Shown here piece after piece: positions 34,661 through 43,440 of a DNA stretch of 64,000 bases. The stretch covers positions 124,001 to 188,000 of the forward strand of contig NZ_JACIEN010000003.1 of NCBI RefSeq assembly GCF_014196925.1, given 5' to 3'. Origin of the DNA: Chelatococcus caeni (lineage in GTDB: Bacteria > Pseudomonadota > Alphaproteobacteria > Rhizobiales > Beijerinckiaceae). A program made the position numbers and the translations under genes. How positions within the stretch are numbered: the stretch's first letter is position 1; the number at the start of each line of letters is the position of its first letter. The notes under the pieces are model-generated. The model saw nothing but the letters and a program-made list of their open reading frames with translations. It did no database searches and was not told the DNA's origin.

Positions 34661-35269
34661 TCAGGAGGCCGGGCCCCACACCTCCTCGAGCCGCCGGTCG
34701 CGGCCGCAGGCGAAGCGGTAGTACTTATATTTCGCCGCGCTCTTGCGGTAATAGTTCTGGTGGTATTCCTCGGCCGGATAGAAGGTCGCGGCCGGCAGGA
34801 TCTCGGTGACGACGCGCCCCTTGAGCTGCCCGCTCACCGCCTTGAGCGAGGCCTCGGCCGCCTGGCGCTGCTCGGGCGAGGCGACGAAGATCGCCGAGGT
34901 GTACTGGTCGCCCTTGTCGCAGAACTGGCCCCGCGCGTCATGGGGATCGATGTTGCGCCAGAAGATGGCGAGCAACTGCTCGTAGGTGACGCGCGAGGGA
35001 TCGTAGACGACCTTCACCACCTCCTTGTGGCCGGTCCGGCCCGAGGAGACTTCGTTGTAGGTCGGGTTCTGCGTTCGCCCGCCGGTATAGCCGGAGATCG
35101 TCGCCGTCACGCCCGGCACGGCATCGAAGGGCGGCTCCATGCACCAGAAGCAGCCGCCGGCGAAGATGGCGCTCGCGCCGCCCTCCCCCTCTTGAGCGGC
35201 AGCCGGTGCCGGGCCGCCGAGGATCAGGGCGAGGCCGAGGAGAAGAGAGCCGAGAGCAAAGGCGCGCAT
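34661..35269 (-). CDS. msrA: Exported peptide-methionine (S)-S-oxide reductase
   Basis: A 202-residue MsrA that reduces the S epimer of methionine sulfoxide. An N-terminal Sec signal (MRAFALGSLLLGLALILGG...AAAQ) precedes the catalytic G-C40-F-W-C43 motif. Cys40 is the catalytic residue by family comparison, and a resolving Cys lies near the C terminus (FACGRDRR). The signal places it in the periplasm, whereas most bacterial MsrA are cytoplasmic. It follows the msrB gene by about 30 bp on the same strand. Confidence 0.92.
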   Translation of the reverse strand: MRAFALGSLLLGLALILGGPAPAAAQEGEGGASAIFAGGCFWCMEPPFDAVPGVTATISGYTGGRTQNPTYNEVSSGRTGHKEVVKVVYDPSRVTYEQLLAIFWRNIDPHDARGQFCDKGDQYTSAIFVASPEQRQAAEASLKAVSGQLKGRVVTEILPAATFYPAEEYHQNYYRKSAAKYKYYRFACGRDRRLEEVWGPAS

Positions 35270-35298
35270 GTCGGGTCCGCCGGTCAGAATGACGAAGC

Positions 35299-35790
35299 CT
35301 ACGACGGCGTGAACGTCATGGCGACACCGTTCATGCAATAGCGCAGGCCCGTCGGCGGCGGCCCGTCGTCGAAGACATGGCCGAGATGGCCGCCGCAACG
35401 GCTGCAATGCACCTCGGTGCGCGTCATGAAGAAGCTGCTGTCCTCGGACGTGCCGACGGCCCCCGCAAGCGGTGCGTAGAAGCTCGGCCAGCCCGTGCCG
35501 CTCTCGAACTTGGTCGAGGAGGAGAACACGGCCTGCTCGCAACCGGCGCAATGATAGATGCCGGCCCGCTTCTCGCCGTTGAGCGGGCTCGTTCCGGCCC
35601 GCTCCGTACCATGCTTGCGCAGGACGTTGTACTGCGCCGGCGTCAGCGCCGCCCGCCACTCCGCATCACTCTTCTCGACGGGAAAGCGCCCCGCGGCCTT
35701 CGCTTCCTCGCGGGCGCCGAACAGGCGTCCGACCGCAGCCGCTCCCGCGGCCAGCGCGCCGCCCCCCAGAATGTTCCTGCGGCTCATCAT
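35299..35790 (-). CDS. msrB: Exported peptide-methionine (R)-S-oxide reductase
   Basis: A 163-residue MsrB reducing the R epimer. The N terminus MMSRRNILGGGALAAGAAAV is a Tat signal. Zinc Cys pairs are C81/C84 and C129/C132 and the catalytic Cys is C152 (GLRYCMNG). The start (tandem ATG) follows GGTGGG. Together with msrA it forms a two-gene periplasmic repair unit for oxidised methionine, using two different export routes. The electron donor is not encoded nearby. Confidence 0.92.
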   Translation of the reverse strand: MMSRRNILGGGALAAGAAAVGRLFGAREEAKAAGRFPVEKSDAEWRAALTPAQYNVLRKHGTERAGTSPLNGEKRAGIYHCAGCEQAVFSSSTKFESGTGWPSFYAPLAGAVGTSEDSSFFMTRTEVHCSRCGGHLGHVFDDGPPPTGLRYCMNGVAMTFTPS

Positions 35791-35928
35791 CGTCCCACCC
35801 AGGTTCCGGCCGGCCCCACGAGGCGGGACACGGCCGCTGTCGGATCGTGCGGCGCAAGGATAGGCCGGCGGGGACGGACCGGCTGTCACGAAGGCGCGAT
35901 GTCACGCCCGTGTGAGGGCGGGCCGGCT

Positions 35929-36013
35929 TGGTGCGGACGGCGGGGATCGAACCCGCACGGGCAAGCCCGAGGGATTTTAAGTCCCTTGCGTCTACCAGTT
36001 TCGCCACGTCCGC
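35929..36013 (-). tRNA. tRNA-Leu (anticodon TAA)
   Basis: Read on the minus strand: acceptor stem GCGGACG ... CGTCCGC with discriminator A and encoded CCA; anticodon stem AGGGA / TCCCT with loop CTTAAAA; the long variable arm (CGGGCTTGCCCG) typical of leucine tRNAs; T-loop GTTCGATCC. Anticodon TAA reads UUA. 85 nt. Confidence 0.97.
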
Positions 36014-36057
36014 ATGCGGCGAGGGTTACCGCCCGCCGGGAGCGGGCGCAACCCGGG

Positions 36058-37101
36058 TCAGGCCCGCTTGGAGGCCCTTCGCTGCGGAAATTGTGCAAGG
36101 GCGGTGGCAAGGCGCGTCCAGGCCGCTTCGTCCCCCGGCAGGCCGAAGCGCAGGCGGTTCGGCGCGTGGTCGAAGCGGCGGACGTAGATGCCGCGTGCGC
36201 CCAGATGCTCGAACAGCGCCTCGGCGCGGCTCGTCTCGACCAGCCGGAAGAGCGGCGTGCCGCCGACGACGGCAAGCTCCGGGCCGGCCAGCAGCGTGTC
36301 GAGCCGGGCCGCATCGCTCGCGAGCCGGTGCCGCATGGCCTCGATCCAGACGCGGTCGCCGAGTGCGGCGAGCCCCACGGCGAGCGTCGGGCCGGGAACG
36401 GCCCAGGGGCCGAGCTCCTGCCGGATCTGCCCGGCCAGCGCCTCGTCGGCGGTGATGGCAAAGCCGAGGCGCACGCCGGCGAGGCCATAGGCCTTGCCGA
36501 AGGAGCGCAACAGCAGGATCGGCGCGACGGCGTCGAGCAGCCCGGCACAGCTCACCTGCGGCATCACGTCGGCAAAGGCCTCGTCGACGATGACGAGGCC
36601 GTCCCAGTGGCGCATGCGCCCGGCAAGGGCGAGGATCTCGGCCGCCGGCAGCGTGCGCCCGTCCGGGTTGTTGGGATTGACGATCACCGCCACGTCCGAG
36701 GCGGCGAGATCGTCCACGCTCGCGGTGACGCGCACGTCGTGCCCCGCCGCCTGCCAGGCGGTGACATGCTCGCCATAGGTCGGGCCGAGAACGGCGACGC
36801 GGCCGCGCGGGCGCAGGCGCGGCAGCAGCTGGATGAGCGCCTGCGTACCCGGCGCCGCGACGCAACGGGCCTGCGGCACGGCGCCATAGGCCGCAGCCGC
36901 CTGCATTTCGACGCGCCGCCGCTCCCCCTCCTCCGGCAGGCGCGTCCAGCAGCCGGGCGCCAGCGCCGGCAGCGGAAAGGCGTGCGGATTGATGCCCGTC
37001 GACAGGTCGAGCCACGGCTGCGGCGCGGCCGGAAACAGCCGGCGCGCCGCACCGAGGTCCCCGCCGTGCACAATGCCGTCTCGGCTGCCGGGCTGAGCCA
37101 T
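36058..37101 (-). CDS. cobC: Threonine-phosphate decarboxylase (CobC-type, PLP-dependent)
   Basis: A PLP-dependent class I/II aminotransferase-fold enzyme making (R)-1-aminopropan-2-ol phosphate for cobalamin (about 347 residues from the start used). Visible motifs are DLSTGINPHAFPLPAL, VNPNNPDGRTL and the PLP-lysine region RSFGKAYGLAGVRLG. Rhizobium nomenclature calls this cobC. Start ambiguous: ATG at 37101 (MAQPGSRDGIVHGGDL) is used; ATG at 37122 would overlap the start codon of the divergent cbiB/cobD gene. No cobalamin riboswitch was seen upstream. Confidence 0.9.
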   Translation of the reverse strand: MAQPGSRDGIVHGGDLGAARRLFPAAPQPWLDLSTGINPHAFPLPALAPGCWTRLPEEGERRRVEMQAAAAYGAVPQARCVAAPGTQALIQLLPRLRPRGRVAVLGPTYGEHVTAWQAAGHDVRVTASVDDLAASDVAVIVNPNNPDGRTLPAAEILALAGRMRHWDGLVIVDEAFADVMPQVSCAGLLDAVAPILLLRSFGKAYGLAGVRLGFAITADEALAGQIRQELGPWAVPGPTLAVGLAALGDRVWIEAMRHRLASDAARLDTLLAGPELAVVGGTPLFRLVETSRAEALFEHLGARGIYVRRFDHAPNRLRFGLPGDEAAWTRLATALAQFPQRRASKRA

Positions 37102-37120
37102 GCTATCGGCATGCTCCGTC

Positions 37121-38101
37121 ATGGATCTCACGTTTGCCCTTCCCCTCGCCGCGCTGACCGTCGCTCTTGAGGCGATTGCCGGTTATCCGCGCGCCCTCTT
37201 CCGTGTCGCCGGCCATCCCGTGACCTGGCTGGGACTGCTCATCGCATGGCTCGACCGGCATCTCAACAGGCAGAACGAATCATTTACCACGCGGCGGTCC
37301 GGGGGCGTTATCGCCCTTCTCGTCATCGTCGCGGCGGCGGCCATCCCCGCCCTCCTCCTGCAGGAGGGGCTGCTGAGCCTCCTGGGTCCGCTCGCGCTCG
37401 TCGCGATCGCGGTCCTCGCGTCGAGCCTCGTTGCGCAGCGCAGCCTTCACGACCATGTCGCGGCCGTCGCCACCGGGCTGGAGACGGAAGGGCTCCATGG
37501 CGGGCGCCGGGCGGTGGCCATGATCGTCGGCCGCAACCCCGAGACGCTCGACGAGGCGGGCGTCGCCCGCGCCGCCATCGAAAGCCTCGCCGAGAACTTT
37601 TCGGACGGCATCGTCGCGCCGGTCTTCTGGCTGGCCGTGGCGGGGCTGCCCGGGGCCGCGGCCTACAAGGCCATCAACACGGCCGACAGCATGATCGGCC
37701 ACAAGACCGAGAGACATGCCGCCTTCGGCTGGGCCGCGGCCCGCCTCGACGACCTCGTCAACCTGCCGGCCTCACGGCTAACGGCCCTGCTCCTCGTGCT
37801 CGCGGCCGCGCTGACGCGCGGCGCCGATGCGCGCGCTGCGATCGCCGCCGTGCGCCGCGACGCCCATCGCCATCGCTCGCCCAATGCCGGCTGGCCGGAA
37901 GCGGCCATGGCCGGCGCGCTCGGCCTCAGGCTCGCCGGCCCGCGCATCTACGGCTCGACGCGCGTCGAGGACGCCTTCATGGGGAACGGCCGCGCCGAGG
38001 CGACGGCCGCCGACATTCGCCGCGCGCTCGCGCTCTTCCGGCGCGCCTCGCTGCTGCAGTGGCTCGTCCTCGCCGCCCTTGCGGCGCTGGTGCTCGCCTG
38101 A
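37121..38101 (+). CDS. cobD: Adenosylcobinamide-phosphate synthase (CbiB/CobD)
   Basis: A 326-residue integral membrane protein of the CbiB/CobD family, which joins the aminopropanol (phosphate) arm to adenosylcobyric acid. It has several hydrophobic segments and the family marks GYPRALFRVAGHPVTWLG, ESLAENFSDGIVAPVFW, AYKAINTADSMIGHKTERH and a C-terminal APRIYGSTRVED-like region. The chosen ATG at 37121 overlaps the alternative cobC start on the opposite strand. It faces away from cobC, its partner in the same pathway step. Confidence 0.92.
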   Translation: MDLTFALPLAALTVALEAIAGYPRALFRVAGHPVTWLGLLIAWLDRHLNRQNESFTTRRSGGVIALLVIVAAAAIPALLLQEGLLSLLGPLALVAIAVLASSLVAQRSLHDHVAAVATGLETEGLHGGRRAVAMIVGRNPETLDEAGVARAAIESLAENFSDGIVAPVFWLAVAGLPGAAAYKAINTADSMIGHKTERHAAFGWAAARLDDLVNLPASRLTALLLVLAAALTRGADARAAIAAVRRDAHRHRSPNAGWPEAAMAGALGLRLAGPRIYGSTRVEDAFMGNGRAEATAADIRRALALFRRASLLQWLVLAALAALVLA

Positions 38102-38146
38102 GGCTCAACGTCCATCGGGAACGGTGAAACGCGCGAGACGGCACCT

Positions 38147-38175
38147 CCCTCTCCCCGCTAGCGGGGAGAGGGTTT
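38147..38175 (+). terminator. Intrinsic terminator after cobD
   Basis: A perfect 13-bp palindrome (CCCTCTCCCCGCT / AGCGGGGAGAGGG) followed by TTTCG. It also faces the gpt stop, so it can act on both strands. Related to the hairpins at 10935 and 14006. Confidence 0.7.
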
Positions 38176-38208
38176 CGTCGCACGCTTCACACGCCTCGAA
38201 AGGCATTC

Positions 38209-38715
38209 TCAGCCGGACGCGCCGTTGCGGATCGGCGGCTGGAAGGTGAGGCCCATGTCCCAGGGGAAGTAGATCCAGGTGTCCTGCGACACCTCGGTGA
38301 CGAAGGTGTCGACCACCGGCCGGCCCTGCGGCTTGGCATAGACGGTGGCGAAATGCGCCTTCGGCAGCATCTGCCGCACCATGCGCGCCGTCTTGCCCGT
38401 GTCGACAAGGTCGTCCACCACGAGCACGCCCGCGCCGCTGCCGTCGCCGAGCGCGCGGATCTTCGGGTCGATCTCCTTGAGGACCATCAGCTCGCCCTGG
38501 TTCTGATAGTCGTGGTAGCTCGCGATGCAGACCGTCTCGATGAGGCGGATCTCGAGCTCGCGCGCCACGACCGCCGCGGGCACGAGGCCGCCGCGCGTGA
38601 TGCAGACGATGGCCTCGAAGGGCCCCGCGCCGTGCAGGCGCCAGGCGAGCGCGCGCGCATCGCGGTGGAACTGGTCCCAGGAGACGGGAAAGGCTTTTTC
38701 GGAGGTGGGCGACAT
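38209..38715 (-). CDS. gpt: Xanthine phosphoribosyltransferase
   Basis: A 168-residue purine salvage enzyme converting xanthine (and guanine) plus PRPP to the nucleotide. The PRPP-binding motif [14 protein letters not shown] and the start region [17 protein letters not shown] match the Gpt family. It lies 24 bp after cinA on the same strand. Confidence 0.92.
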   Translation of the reverse strand: MSPTSEKAFPVSWDQFHRDARALAWRLHGAGPFEAIVCITRGGLVPAAVVARELEIRLIETVCIASYHDYQNQGELMVLKEIDPKIRALGDGSGAGVLVVDDLVDTGKTARMVRQMLPKAHFATVYAKPQGRPVVDTFVTEVSQDTWIYFPWDMGLTFQPPIRNGASG

Positions 38716-38739
38716 GGGTCTTGCCTCTGGTGTCGAACG

Positions 38740-39486
38740 TCAGGGCGCCGCGTGGAGCCGCGCGACCATCTCGGCCACGGCGGCGCGGACGGCCTCGAGG
38801 CGCTCCGCATCGCGGCTGCGCACGACGATGTTGGTGTTGAAGCGGCCATCCTCGGAAAAGGGATAGCTGCCGATGGAGACGTCGGGATGCGCGTCGGCGA
38901 TCGCCTTCAGCGGCGCGGCGATGTCGCCCTCCTTCGCGTCGGCACGGATGGTGGCCGAGAGCATGCGCCGCCCGGTGCTCAGCGTCGGCGCCACCTCGTC
39001 GAGCATCGCCTGCATGATGGCGGGCACGCCCGCCATGACGATGACGTTGCCGATGCGGAAGCCCGGCGCCTTGGAGACGGGATTGGCGATGAGCTCGGCC
39101 CCGTGCGGGATGCGCGCCATGCGCCGGCGCGCCTCGTTGAGGTCCTCCGGCCTGATGCGCTCGAGCAGCATGCTTATGGCCCGCGGGTCCTCGCCGATGC
39201 CGACGCCGAAAGCCTTGGCGACGCTGTCCGCCGTGATGTCGTCATGCGTCGGACCGATGCCGCCGGTGGTGAAGAGATAGTCGTAGCGGGCCCTGAGCGC
39301 GTTGACCGCGGCGACGATCTCCTCCTCCACGTCGGGCACGACGCGCACCTCGCGCAGGTCGATGCCGATGGCGGTGAGATAGTCGGCGATATAGCCGATG
39401 TTCTTGTCCTTGGTCCGCCCGGACAGGATCTCGTCACCGATGACGAGGACCGCCGCGGTCACCGGGCCCTGCGCTGCTGCTGTCAT
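38740..39486 (-). CDS. CinA-type competence/damage-inducible protein (molybdopterin-binding fold)
   Basis: A 248-residue protein of the CinA N-terminal (MoCF) family. The signature [20 protein letters not shown] is present, with the nucleotide loop [11 protein letters not shown] near the N terminus. It lacks the C-terminal NMN-deamidase domain of full-length CinA. Such short forms have been linked to pyrophosphatase activity on ADP-ribose-like substrates. Upstream partner of gpt; both sit on the minus strand. Role inferred from the family only. Confidence 0.87.
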   Translation of the reverse strand: MTAAAQGPVTAAVLVIGDEILSGRTKDKNIGYIADYLTAIGIDLREVRVVPDVEEEIVAAVNALRARYDYLFTTGGIGPTHDDITADSVAKAFGVGIGEDPRAISMLLERIRPEDLNEARRRMARIPHGAELIANPVSKAPGFRIGNVIVMAGVPAIMQAMLDEVAPTLSTGRRMLSATIRADAKEGDIAAPLKAIADAHPDVSIGSYPFSEDGRFNTNIVVRSRDAERLEAVRAAVAEMVARLHAAP

Positions 39487-39640
39487 GCACCTCTCCCTCG
39501 CCCGGCTTTATGGCATCACCCGCCGCCGTGGGAAGGGGTTTTCGCGGCATGGCCGGGCAAGATCAAGAGCAAAGCTGCCGCCCCGGCTTGCCGCCGCGGC
39601 ATGGCACTGCTACCTGCCGGCCGTCCAGCCGGAGGAGCCG

Positions 39641-40354
39641 ATGCAGTTTCCCAGCCCCCTCGCCGAAGGGCGCCTCCTGCGCCGCTACAAGCGCTTTCTC
39701 GCCGATATCGAGACCGCGGAGGGGGACGTCGTCACCGTCCATTGCGCCAATCCCGGCGCCATGCTCGGCCTCGTCGCGCCGGCGAGCCGCGTCTTCCTCT
39801 CGCGCTCGGCCAATCCGGCGCGCAAGCTGCCGCTGTCCTGGGAGCTGGTCGAGGTCGATTTCGGCTGGCGCGGGCCGCAGCTCGTCGGCATCAACACGGG
39901 CCATCCCAACCTCATCGCCGCCGAGGCGATCACGGCCGGGCTCATTCCGCAGCTCGCGGGCTACGAGCGGCTGCGGCGCGAGGTGAAGTACGGCCGGGCG
40001 AGCCGCGTCGACATCCTGCTCGAGGCGGACGGGCGCCCGCCCTGCTACGTCGAGGTCAAGAACGTCCACCTGATGCGCCGGCCCGGCCTCGCCGAATTCC
40101 CGGATTGCGTCACGGCCCGCGGCGCCAAGCATCTCGAGGAGCTCGGCGACATGGTGGAAGCGGGCGCGCGCGCCGCGATGCTGTTCATCGTGCAGATGGA
40201 GGCGGAGGCCTTCACGCTCGCCGCTGATCTCGACCCCGCCTATGCCCGTGCCTTCGAGCGGGCCCGCGCGCGCGGCGTCGAGGCCTATGCCCTCGCCTGC
40301 CGCGTGACGCCGGCCGGCATCGTCGCCGAGACGCCGCTGCCCGTCGTCGTCTGA
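39641..40354 (+). CDS. sfsA: SfsA family protein
   Basis: A 237-residue SfsA protein with an N-terminal OB-like part ([20 protein letters not shown]), the strongly conserved HCANPGAML segment, and the central nuclease-like region ([20 protein letters not shown], then [17 protein letters not shown]). The D ... E-V-K pattern is the PD-(D/E)XK nuclease core. First reported as a sugar-fermentation stimulator; more recent naming is DNA/RNA nuclease SfsA. A perfect GGAGGAG precedes the ATG. Transcribed away from cinA. Confidence 0.92.
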   Translation: MQFPSPLAEGRLLRRYKRFLADIETAEGDVVTVHCANPGAMLGLVAPASRVFLSRSANPARKLPLSWELVEVDFGWRGPQLVGINTGHPNLIAAEAITAGLIPQLAGYERLRREVKYGRASRVDILLEADGRPPCYVEVKNVHLMRRPGLAEFPDCVTARGAKHLEELGDMVEAGARAAMLFIVQMEAEAFTLAADLDPAYARAFERARARGVEAYALACRVTPAGIVAETPLPVVV

Positions 40355-40448
40355 TCAGCCGGACTAACGGCCCTCCCCCCTGTTGCGCTATGCTGCGGCG
40401 TCCGGGTCGTCGCCCTTGCGCCGACGGCCGTCTTGCTGGGGGTCAACG

Positions 40449-40793
40449 ATGCCGCTCGCCCGTCTCGCAATCCTTGCTGTTCCACTCCTCGTCGCCGGTC
40501 TGCAGCAGGGCCTCGCGGCGGAGGGGCCGCCGGCACTCGACGTCGAGCGCAGCTGTCGCGACGCCGCCACCACCGATGCGCTCGGCCAGAGCCGGCAGTT
40601 CGACAAGGCCGCCTTCGACGGCTGCATGGCGCAGGAAAACGGCACCCGTGCCACCCTGGAGAAGGAATGGGCGGCCTTCCCCGCGGCCCAGCGCGACGAG
40701 TGCCTCTCGGAGACGCGCGGCGCCGGCCTGCCGAGCTATGTCGAGCTCTACGAATGCCTGCAGCTCGACCAGGAGACGCGCGGGAAGAAGTGA
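40449..40793 (+). CDS. Small exported protein, function unknown
   Basis: A 114-residue protein with a Sec signal peptide (RLAILAVPLLVAGLQQGLAA) and four cysteines in the mature part (RSCRDA, DGCMAQ, DECLSE, YECLQL), likely two disulfides. The region after the signal is charged and helical (EKEWAAFPAAQRDECLSE). The start at 40449 follows a GGGGG stretch. No domain is recognised. It lies between sfsA and the convergent FkbM gene. Confidence 0.75.
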   Translation: MPLARLAILAVPLLVAGLQQGLAAEGPPALDVERSCRDAATTDALGQSRQFDKAAFDGCMAQENGTRATLEKEWAAFPAAQRDECLSETRGAGLPSYVELYECLQLDQETRGKK

Positions 40794-40797
40794 GGGC

Positions 40798-41637
40798 TCA
40801 CGCCCGCTCGAAGACGAAGTTCATCCGCGTCTTGGCGAGAAGCTTGTAGCCCTTCTCGCGCAGGAGCGCCGGCAGGTCGATCTGCCAGCGCCCGCTGCCA
40901 TCCTCCAGGATGACGAGGCGCGGGAAGAGCGACGCCGGCGCATGCTGTAGGAACGGCTCGAGGATCAGATCCTCCGCCCCCTCGACGTCGAGCTTGATGG
41001 CATCGATGCGCTCGAAGCCCTCCTCGCGCGCGAGGTCGGCCAGCGTCGTCGCCGGCACGCGCACCGACTTGGCGGTGCCGGAGCCGACGATCTTGACGCT
41101 CGACTCGCCGCGGTTCTCGTGGTCGAGGAAGAGGGTCAGCTCCCCCGCCCGGTCGGCGACGGCGCAGGCCACCGCCTTGATGGTGCCGAAGGGATTGAGG
41201 CTGATGTTGAAGACGAGACGCTCGAAGACGTCGGGCTGCGGCTCGACGGCGAGGATGCGCGCGCGCCGCCCCGCGAGCGCCGCCACGAAGAGCGAATAGG
41301 CGCCGACATTCGCCCCCACGTCCATGAAGACGAAGCCGTCACCGATGCGCTCGGCGAGCAGCGCGCGCTCCTGCCGGTCGAAGAACTGCGGCGTGAACAG
41401 GATCTTCTTTTCGCAGACGTTGTCGTAGGGATAGAGGCGCATGCGCGCCCCGAGCGTCTCGACATCGACCGGCGCGCCGTCGAGATGGTTGATCACGAGC
41501 CGCCTGAGGCCATAGGCGGTGCGCTTGCCGAGCCAGCTGTCCGGCAGGCTGCGCGTCATCTCGATCACCGTCCGGGCCAGCGACCTGGGCGCGAAGCGGC
41601 CGAAGGGTTCAGTATCGTTGAAGGAGCTGATCGTCAT
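40798..41637 (-). CDS. FkbM family methyltransferase
   Basis: A 279-residue SAM-dependent methyltransferase of the FkbM family. The SAM-binding motif FMDVGANVGAYSLFVAAL, the acidic loop ILAVEPQPDVFERL and the later IDAIKLDVEGAEDLIL are intact. Members methylate sugars or polyketides, often in polysaccharide clusters. No glycan genes are adjacent. The start at 41637 (MTISSFNDTEPFGRF) follows AGGA; a longer frame lacks family similarity. Confidence 0.87.
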   Translation of the reverse strand: MTISSFNDTEPFGRFAPRSLARTVIEMTRSLPDSWLGKRTAYGLRRLVINHLDGAPVDVETLGARMRLYPYDNVCEKKILFTPQFFDRQERALLAERIGDGFVFMDVGANVGAYSLFVAALAGRRARILAVEPQPDVFERLVFNISLNPFGTIKAVACAVADRAGELTLFLDHENRGESSVKIVGSGTAKSVRVPATTLADLAREEGFERIDAIKLDVEGAEDLILEPFLQHAPASLFPRLVILEDGSGRWQIDLPALLREKGYKLLAKTRMNFVFERA

Positions 41638-41823
41638 CGTCCTGGGGTCACGACGCATCCGCGAAGGGCGCCGCCCGTTTCGTCTTGCTCTTGCCATACA
41701 CGTCACCGCCCGCCGGCGCCAGCGCCGAGATCACCCGCGCCTTTCGCGCCATCCCTTGCGTCGGCGGCTTTGATCAATAGATTGGGGCAGTGATCGGGCG
41801 CGGGGGCGCCCCGGACAAGCGAC

Positions 41824-42651
41824 ATGATAGATCTCGACAGCGAACTTGCGCCGCGCCGCGCCAACAACATCGTCTACTACGGCCCCGAGGGTTTCGAGGG
41901 CATGCGCAAGGCCGGCCGCCTCGTCGCCGAGTGCCTCGACATGCTGGCCGACCACGTGGCCCCCGGCGTCACGACCGCCGAGATCGACCGCATGGTCTTC
42001 CAGTTCGCCATGGACCACGGCGCCCTGTCGGCGACGCTGATGTATCGCGGCTACCGCTATTCGTGCTGCACCTCGATCAACCACGTGGTGTGCCACGGCC
42101 AGCCGGACGAGAAGCCGCTGCGCGAGGGCGACATCGTCAACATCGACGTGACCTTCATCGTCGACGGCTGGTACGGCGATTCGAGCCGCATGTACCCGGT
42201 CGGCGAGGTGCCGCGCCGGGCCCAGCGCCTCATGGAGGTGACCTACGAGGCCATGATGCGCGGCATCGCCGTCGTGCGCCCCGGGGCGACGACGGGCGAC
42301 ATCGGCGCCGTCATCCAGGAATATGCCGAGGGCGAGCGCTGCTCCGTGGTGCGCGACTTCTGCGGGCATGGCGTCGGCCGCTCCTTCCACGAGCAGCCGA
42401 GCATCCTGCACTTCGGCCGGCGCGGCGAAGGCGTGCCGCTGAAGCCGGGCATGATCTTCACCATCGAGCCGATGATCAATCTCGGCCGTCCGCACGTGAA
42501 GGTCCTGTCCGACGGATGGACCGCGGTCACGCGCGACCGTTCGCTCTCGGCGCAGTTCGAACATACCGTCGGCGTCACCGAAACCGGCGTCGAGATCTTC
42601 ACGCTCTCCCCCAAGGGCTATCATCAGCCCCCCTACAAGACGCCTGCATGA
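41824..42651 (+). CDS. map: Methionine aminopeptidase, type I
   Basis: A 275-residue metal-dependent aminopeptidase that removes the initiator methionine. Metal ligands are seen in [18 protein letters not shown] (two Asp), [12 protein letters not shown] (His), FTIEPM (Glu) and [10 protein letters not shown] (Glu); the substrate His lies in [10 protein letters not shown]. Full length, standard for the class. Its stop overlaps the radC start by ATGA, indicating translational coupling. Confidence 0.95.
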   Translation: MIDLDSELAPRRANNIVYYGPEGFEGMRKAGRLVAECLDMLADHVAPGVTTAEIDRMVFQFAMDHGALSATLMYRGYRYSCCTSINHVVCHGQPDEKPLREGDIVNIDVTFIVDGWYGDSSRMYPVGEVPRRAQRLMEVTYEAMMRGIAVVRPGATTGDIGAVIQEYAEGERCSVVRDFCGHGVGRSFHEQPSILHFGRRGEGVPLKPGMIFTIEPMINLGRPHVKVLSDGWTAVTRDRSLSAQFEHTVGVTETGVEIFTLSPKGYHQPPYKTPA

Positions 42652-43349
42652 CCAACGTCGGCGACGCCGAGGACACGCCCCACTACCACGGCCACCGCGA
42701 GCGGCTGCGCAGCCGCTTCCGGGAGGCCGGCGAGGCCGCGCTCGCCGACTACGAACTGCTCGAGCTCGTGCTGTTCCGCTCGATCCCGCGGCGGGATGTG
42801 AAGGCACTGGCGAAGGAGCTGATCCGGCGCTTCGGATCCTTCGCCGAGGTGCTCGCGGCGCCGCCCTCGCGCCTCGCCGAGGTCGAAGGCATCGGCGACA
42901 GCGTCGTCACCGACCTCAAGATCGTCGAGGCGGCCGCCCGGCGCATCACGCGCGGCGCCGTCGCCAAGCGCCCCGTGCTCTCGTCCTGGAACGCCGTCAT
43001 CGATTATTGCCGCACCGCCATGGCCTTCGCGGACAAGGAGCATTTCCGCGTCCTCTTCCTCGACAAGCGCAACGGGCTGATCGCCGACGAATTGCAGCAG
43101 ACCGGCACCGTCGACCACACGCCCGTCTACCCGCGCGAGGTCGTCAAGCGGGCGCTCGAACTCTCGGCGACCGCCATCATCCTCGTCCACAACCATCCGT
43201 CCGGCGATCCGACGCCCTCCTCCGCCGACATCAAGATGACGCGGACCATCGGCGAGATCGCCGAGCCGCTCGGCGTCCTGGTGCACGACCACATCATCGT
43301 CGGCCGCGACGGCCACGCGAGCTTTCGCGGGCTGGGGCTGATGGAGTGA
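42648..43349 (+). CDS. radC: RadC family JAB/MPN-domain protein
   Basis: A 233-residue RadC protein. An N-terminal helix-hairpin-helix-like part ([33 protein letters not shown]) is joined to the JAMM metalloprotease-like domain with [20 protein letters not shown]. RadC was once linked to DNA repair; its true role is unclear. It overlaps map by 4 bp. The JAMM motif is complete. Confidence 0.9.
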   Translation: MTNVGDAEDTPHYHGHRERLRSRFREAGEAALADYELLELVLFRSIPRRDVKALAKELIRRFGSFAEVLAAPPSRLAEVEGIGDSVVTDLKIVEAAARRITRGAVAKRPVLSSWNAVIDYCRTAMAFADKEHFRVLFLDKRNGLIADELQQTGTVDHTPVYPREVVKRALELSATAIILVHNHPSGDPTPSSADIKMTRTIGEIAEPLGVLVHDHIIVGRDGHASFRGLGLME

Positions 43350-43440
43350 GAAAGCCGCGCGGGCGACAGAAAAGGAAACTTCATTTAAAGGAACGTGCGG
43401 CAGGGTGGGGCACCCGCTTCGAGCGCGAGGATCTGCACGC

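Noticed and set aside
37080..37140. Cobalamin riboswitch at the cobC/cobD divergence
   Set aside because: There is no room between the genes and no conserved B12-box sequence could be seen.
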